Positions 31,303 to 33,314 of a stretch of DNA of 33,314 nucleotides are shown here, in pieces; within the stretch, counting starts at the first letter, position 1, and the number at the start of each line of letters is the position of its first letter. Location of the stretch: NCBI GenBank assembly GCA_913043885.1, contig CAJWOB010000001.1:1-33314 (forward strand), read 5' to 3'. Position numbers and translations under genes: made by a program. Under the pieces are notes generated by a model. It did not search any database, was not told the DNA's origin, and saw only the letters and a list, made by a program, of their open reading frames with translations. This stretch comes from an uncultured Spirochaetaceae bacterium. GTDB lineage: Bacteria; Spirochaetota; Spirochaetia; SZUA-6; Bin103.

Positions 31303-32973
31303 ATGATCGCGATCATCGATAATTACGATTCGTTTACCTACAACCTGTATCAGTACGTGTCCTCCATTACCGACGACGAGGTGCGGGTATTCCGCAACGA
31401 CCGCATCGACGTCGACGAGCTGCGTCGGCTGCAGCCATCGGCGATCATCGTGTCGCCCGGCCCGGGACGCCCGGAAGACGCCGGGGTGTCCGTGGCCGCG
31501 ATCGAGGCACTGGCCGAAACGGTGCCGATACTCGGAGTCTGCCTCGGTCATCAGTCCATTGGCGCCGCCTTCGGTGCTGCGATCGTCAGCGCGTCGCGAA
31601 TCGTCCACGGCAAGACGGATAGCATCTCGTTGGATGGCCGCGGGCTCTTCCGCGGTCTGCCGCCTCAGGCCGAATTCACCCGCTACCACTCTCTGGTGAT
31701 CGATCGCGATACGCTGTCACCGGAGTTCGAGGTAACCGCGACGTCGTCGGACGGGGAGGTGATGGGCATCCGCCACCGCCAGTTATTGGTGGAGGGGGTG
31801 CAGTTCCACCCGGAGTCCATCGCGTCGCCGCACGGACTGCAGCTGCTGGCGAACTTCCTCGACTATCGACGCGAGCCGTTTCCGTACCCCGACGTACTCT
31901 CCGGTCTGCTGGCTGGCTCCGACCTGACGATGGAGCAGGCCGCCGAGGTGATGGACGAGGTAACCGAGGGGCGGCTGAGCAGCACCCGCCTTGCGGCCCT
32001 GCTGGTGGCGCTGGCGGCCAAGGGCTACACCGCCGAGGAGGTGGCCGGCTTTGCCTCGGTGCTCAAGCGCAAGAAGGTGGCGCTGCCCCACGACTCGCCG
32101 GTGGTGGACACCTGCGGCACCGGGGGCGATGGCCTGGAGACGTTCAACATCTCCTCGCTTGCAGCCCTTGTGGCCGCGGCTTGCGGCGCCACAGTAGCCA
32201 AGCATGGCAACCGCGGCGTGAGCTCTCCTACCGGAAGCGCCGACTTCTACACCGCGCTCGGCATTCCGAGCGCACTCGGCGCCGTCCAGAGTGCTCAGCT
32301 GCTGTCGCGCACCGGGTTTGCCTTCATGTTTGCACCCACCTACCACGGCGCCATGCGCCACGCTGCGCCGGTGCGGGCTGAGCTAGGCGTCAAGACGGTG
32401 ATGAACCTCCTGGGGCCGCTGGTGAACCCGGCCGAGGCGGAGTACCAGCTCATCGGCGTCTACGACGGGTCACTGGCGGCAACAGTAGCGCGAGCCGCGC
32501 GGCTGCTCGGCGTAAAGCGCGTGCTGGTGGCGCATGGCGCGGATGGGCTCGATGAGCTGTCGGTGACCGCACCCACGCAATTGGTGGAGATTGGAGAGGA
32601 CGACCAGCTGCGGGAGTGGTCGCTGGACCCGGCTGCATGCGGCATCACCGTGTCCTCCCTCGGTGACCTAAAGGGTGGCAGCGCGGCCGAGAACGCGGCC
32701 ACGGCCGAGAAGCTGCTCGCCGGGGCTGGCCCCAACGCCCTGGCCGACGCTGTCACCCTCAACGCCGGTGCCGCCCTCTACGTCGCCGGCATGGCCGCCG
32801 ACATTGCCGCCGGCGTAGCCATCGCTCGGGCCGCACTGACGGACGGCACGGCGCAGGCGAAGCTGGCAGAGATACGGCAGGAGATTGCGAACCTGCAGTC
32901 TCAGGAGCCTGGCGAGCCTGCGCAGGGTGCGAGCGTCGGCCCTGCCGCAGCAGTCTCGAGGATCCGGCGGTGA
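31303..32973 (+). CDS. trpGD: Fused anthranilate synthase glutaminase and anthranilate phosphoribosyltransferase
   Basis: This 556-residue protein joins two enzymes. Residues 1 to about 190 are the glutamine amidotransferase that supplies ammonia to TrpE. Its triad is Cys80 (GVCLGHQ), His169 and Glu171 (FHPES). From about 200 on it is anthranilate phosphoribosyltransferase, with CGTGGDG at 271-277, the KHGNR substrate loop and NLLGPLVNPA. It catalyses the first two steps of the pathway with TrpE. A similar fusion exists in enteric bacteria, so it is not unique. It begins 2 bases after trpE, and its stop overlaps the next gene (GTGA), so all are co-translated. The last 30 residues form a low-complexity tail. 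Confidence 0.95.
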   Translation: MIAIIDNYDSFTYNLYQYVSSITDDEVRVFRNDRIDVDELRRLQPSAIIVSPGPGRPEDAGVSVAAIEALAETVPILGVCLGHQSIGAAFGAAIVSASRIVHGKTDSISLDGRGLFRGLPPQAEFTRYHSLVIDRDTLSPEFEVTATSSDGEVMGIRHRQLLVEGVQFHPESIASPHGLQLLANFLDYRREPFPYPDVLSGLLAGSDLTMEQAAEVMDEVTEGRLSSTRLAALLVALAAKGYTAEEVAGFASVLKRKKVALPHDSPVVDTCGTGGDGLETFNISSLAALVAAACGATVAKHGNRGVSSPTGSADFYTALGIPSALGAVQSAQLLSRTGFAFMFAPTYHGAMRHAAPVRAELGVKTVMNLLGPLVNPAEAEYQLIGVYDGSLAATVARAARLLGVKRVLVAHGADGLDELSVTAPTQLVEIGEDDQLREWSLDPAACGITVSSLGDLKGGSAAENAATAEKLLAGAGPNALADAVTLNAGAALYVAGMAADIAAGVAIARAALTDGTAQAKLAEIRQEIANLQSQEPGEPAQGASVGPAAAVSRIRR

Positions 32974-33314
32974 GCGAGCGGTTGGCGGAGATCGTCGCGC
33001 GACGACGGTCGCGCCTCGCCAGCGAGGGCCGTGGCGGCCTCCAGGCCTGGCAGTCGCGCGAATTTCTGGCCCAGGCGGCGGAAGCCGGCGATGCGCGCGC
33101 CGCCCATGAGTATGGCCTGTACCTGATGGAGCGGGGTGATCCGGGCGCGGCGAGCGAAGCGCTGAACTGGCTGCAGCTGGCTGCGGAAAGCGGGCGCTTC
33201 GAGGCGTATGGCGATTACGCCTTTGCGCTCGCGGACTGGGACCATGGTCCGCATGATCTCGAGGCGGCGCGAGTTTGGTATGTGCGAGCGGGCGAGGCGG
33301 GCGGTCCCAGCTCC
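32970..33314 (+). CDS. TrpC-like N-terminus followed by Sel1-type repeats (partial)
   Basis: The start is GTG 32970, overlapping the trpGD stop. The first 20 residues (ERLAEIVARRRSRLASEG) resemble the start of indole-3-glycerol phosphate synthase, TrpC, which would be expected here. From about residue 30 the sequence changes to Sel1/TPR-like repeats: FLAQAAEAGDARAAHEYGLYL, then ALNWLQLAAESGRFEAYGDYA and ARVWYVRAGEAGG. These repeats usually bind other proteins. The gene runs off the window at residue 115, so whether a TrpC barrel follows cannot be seen. It may be a fusion, an insertion in TrpC, or an unrelated gene with a chance likeness. Confidence 0.65.
   Translation, partial: MSERLAEIVARRRSRLASEGRGGLQAWQSREFLAQAAEAGDARAAHEYGLYLMERGDPGAASEALNWLQLAAESGRFEAYGDYAFALADWDHGPHDLEAARVWYVRAGEAGGPSS

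Overview
This window is high-GC bacterial DNA, densely packed with genes that often overlap by 4 bases (GTGA or ATGA). Several features point to a spirochaete, but this is an inference from gene types. They are a large membrane-anchored TPR protein shaped like the periplasmic flagellar collar protein FlcA, a long-form serine hydroxymethyltransferase of the kind found in spirochaetes and chlamydiae, and an abundant outer-membrane beta-barrel protein. I could not name a species.

Layout. Positions 1-3363 (minus strand) carry a promoter, tRNA-Leu, tRNA-Gly, tig, clpP and clpX (cut by the window edge): protein folding and ATP-dependent proteolysis. Positions 3388-4272 hold a lipoprotein gene broken by two in-frame stops, followed by a perfect terminator hairpin. 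Positions 4279-5663 (minus) carry tRNA-Lys, tRNA-Arg and tRNA-His with a promoter, then msrB and an HD-domain gene. Positions 5684-11438 (plus) look like one operon: glyA, a short-chain dehydrogenase, then prpB, prpC and prpD of the methylcitrate cycle (propionyl-CoA use). tRNA-Arg and tRNA-Pro follow on the minus strand, then a second dehydrogenase. Divergent to it run nth, an archaeal-type phosphoglycerate mutase and a lipoate ligase-like gene (12471-14975), each overlapping the next.

Positions 14999-19458 hold poorly characterised genes: an unknown protein, a possible degenerate nucleotidyltransferase, a lipoprotein with an HELLH metalloprotease motif, a VanZ-like membrane protein and an exported protein with two glycogen-binding-like domains. 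The FlcA-like gene (19624-22809) has an acidic repeat region. ilvE, a small unknown gene, a frameshifted metallo-beta-lactamase-fold hydrolase and a helical gene with an internal amber codon follow. The porin gene (26447-27739) has a strong promoter, a perfect Shine-Dalgarno sequence, an operator-like palindrome and an excellent terminator.

The right end is a tryptophan locus. An AT-richer stretch without a clear gene leads to a second, truncated copy of trpE and an ssb gene with an in-frame TAA. Then come a trp leader peptide with three Trp codons in a row, an attenuator, full-length trpE, a trpG-trpD fusion, and a partial gene that starts like TrpC but continues as Sel1-type repeats.

The most striking overall pattern is the number of otherwise well-preserved genes broken by one or two point changes (five in-frame stops using all three stop codons, plus one frameshift). 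This suggests either genome erosion, for example in a host-associated lineage, or errors in the assembly. The most interesting single items are the duplicated N-terminal trpE domain with its own leader-like region, the TrpC-start/Sel1 gene, the FlcA-like repeat protein and the HELLH lipoprotein.
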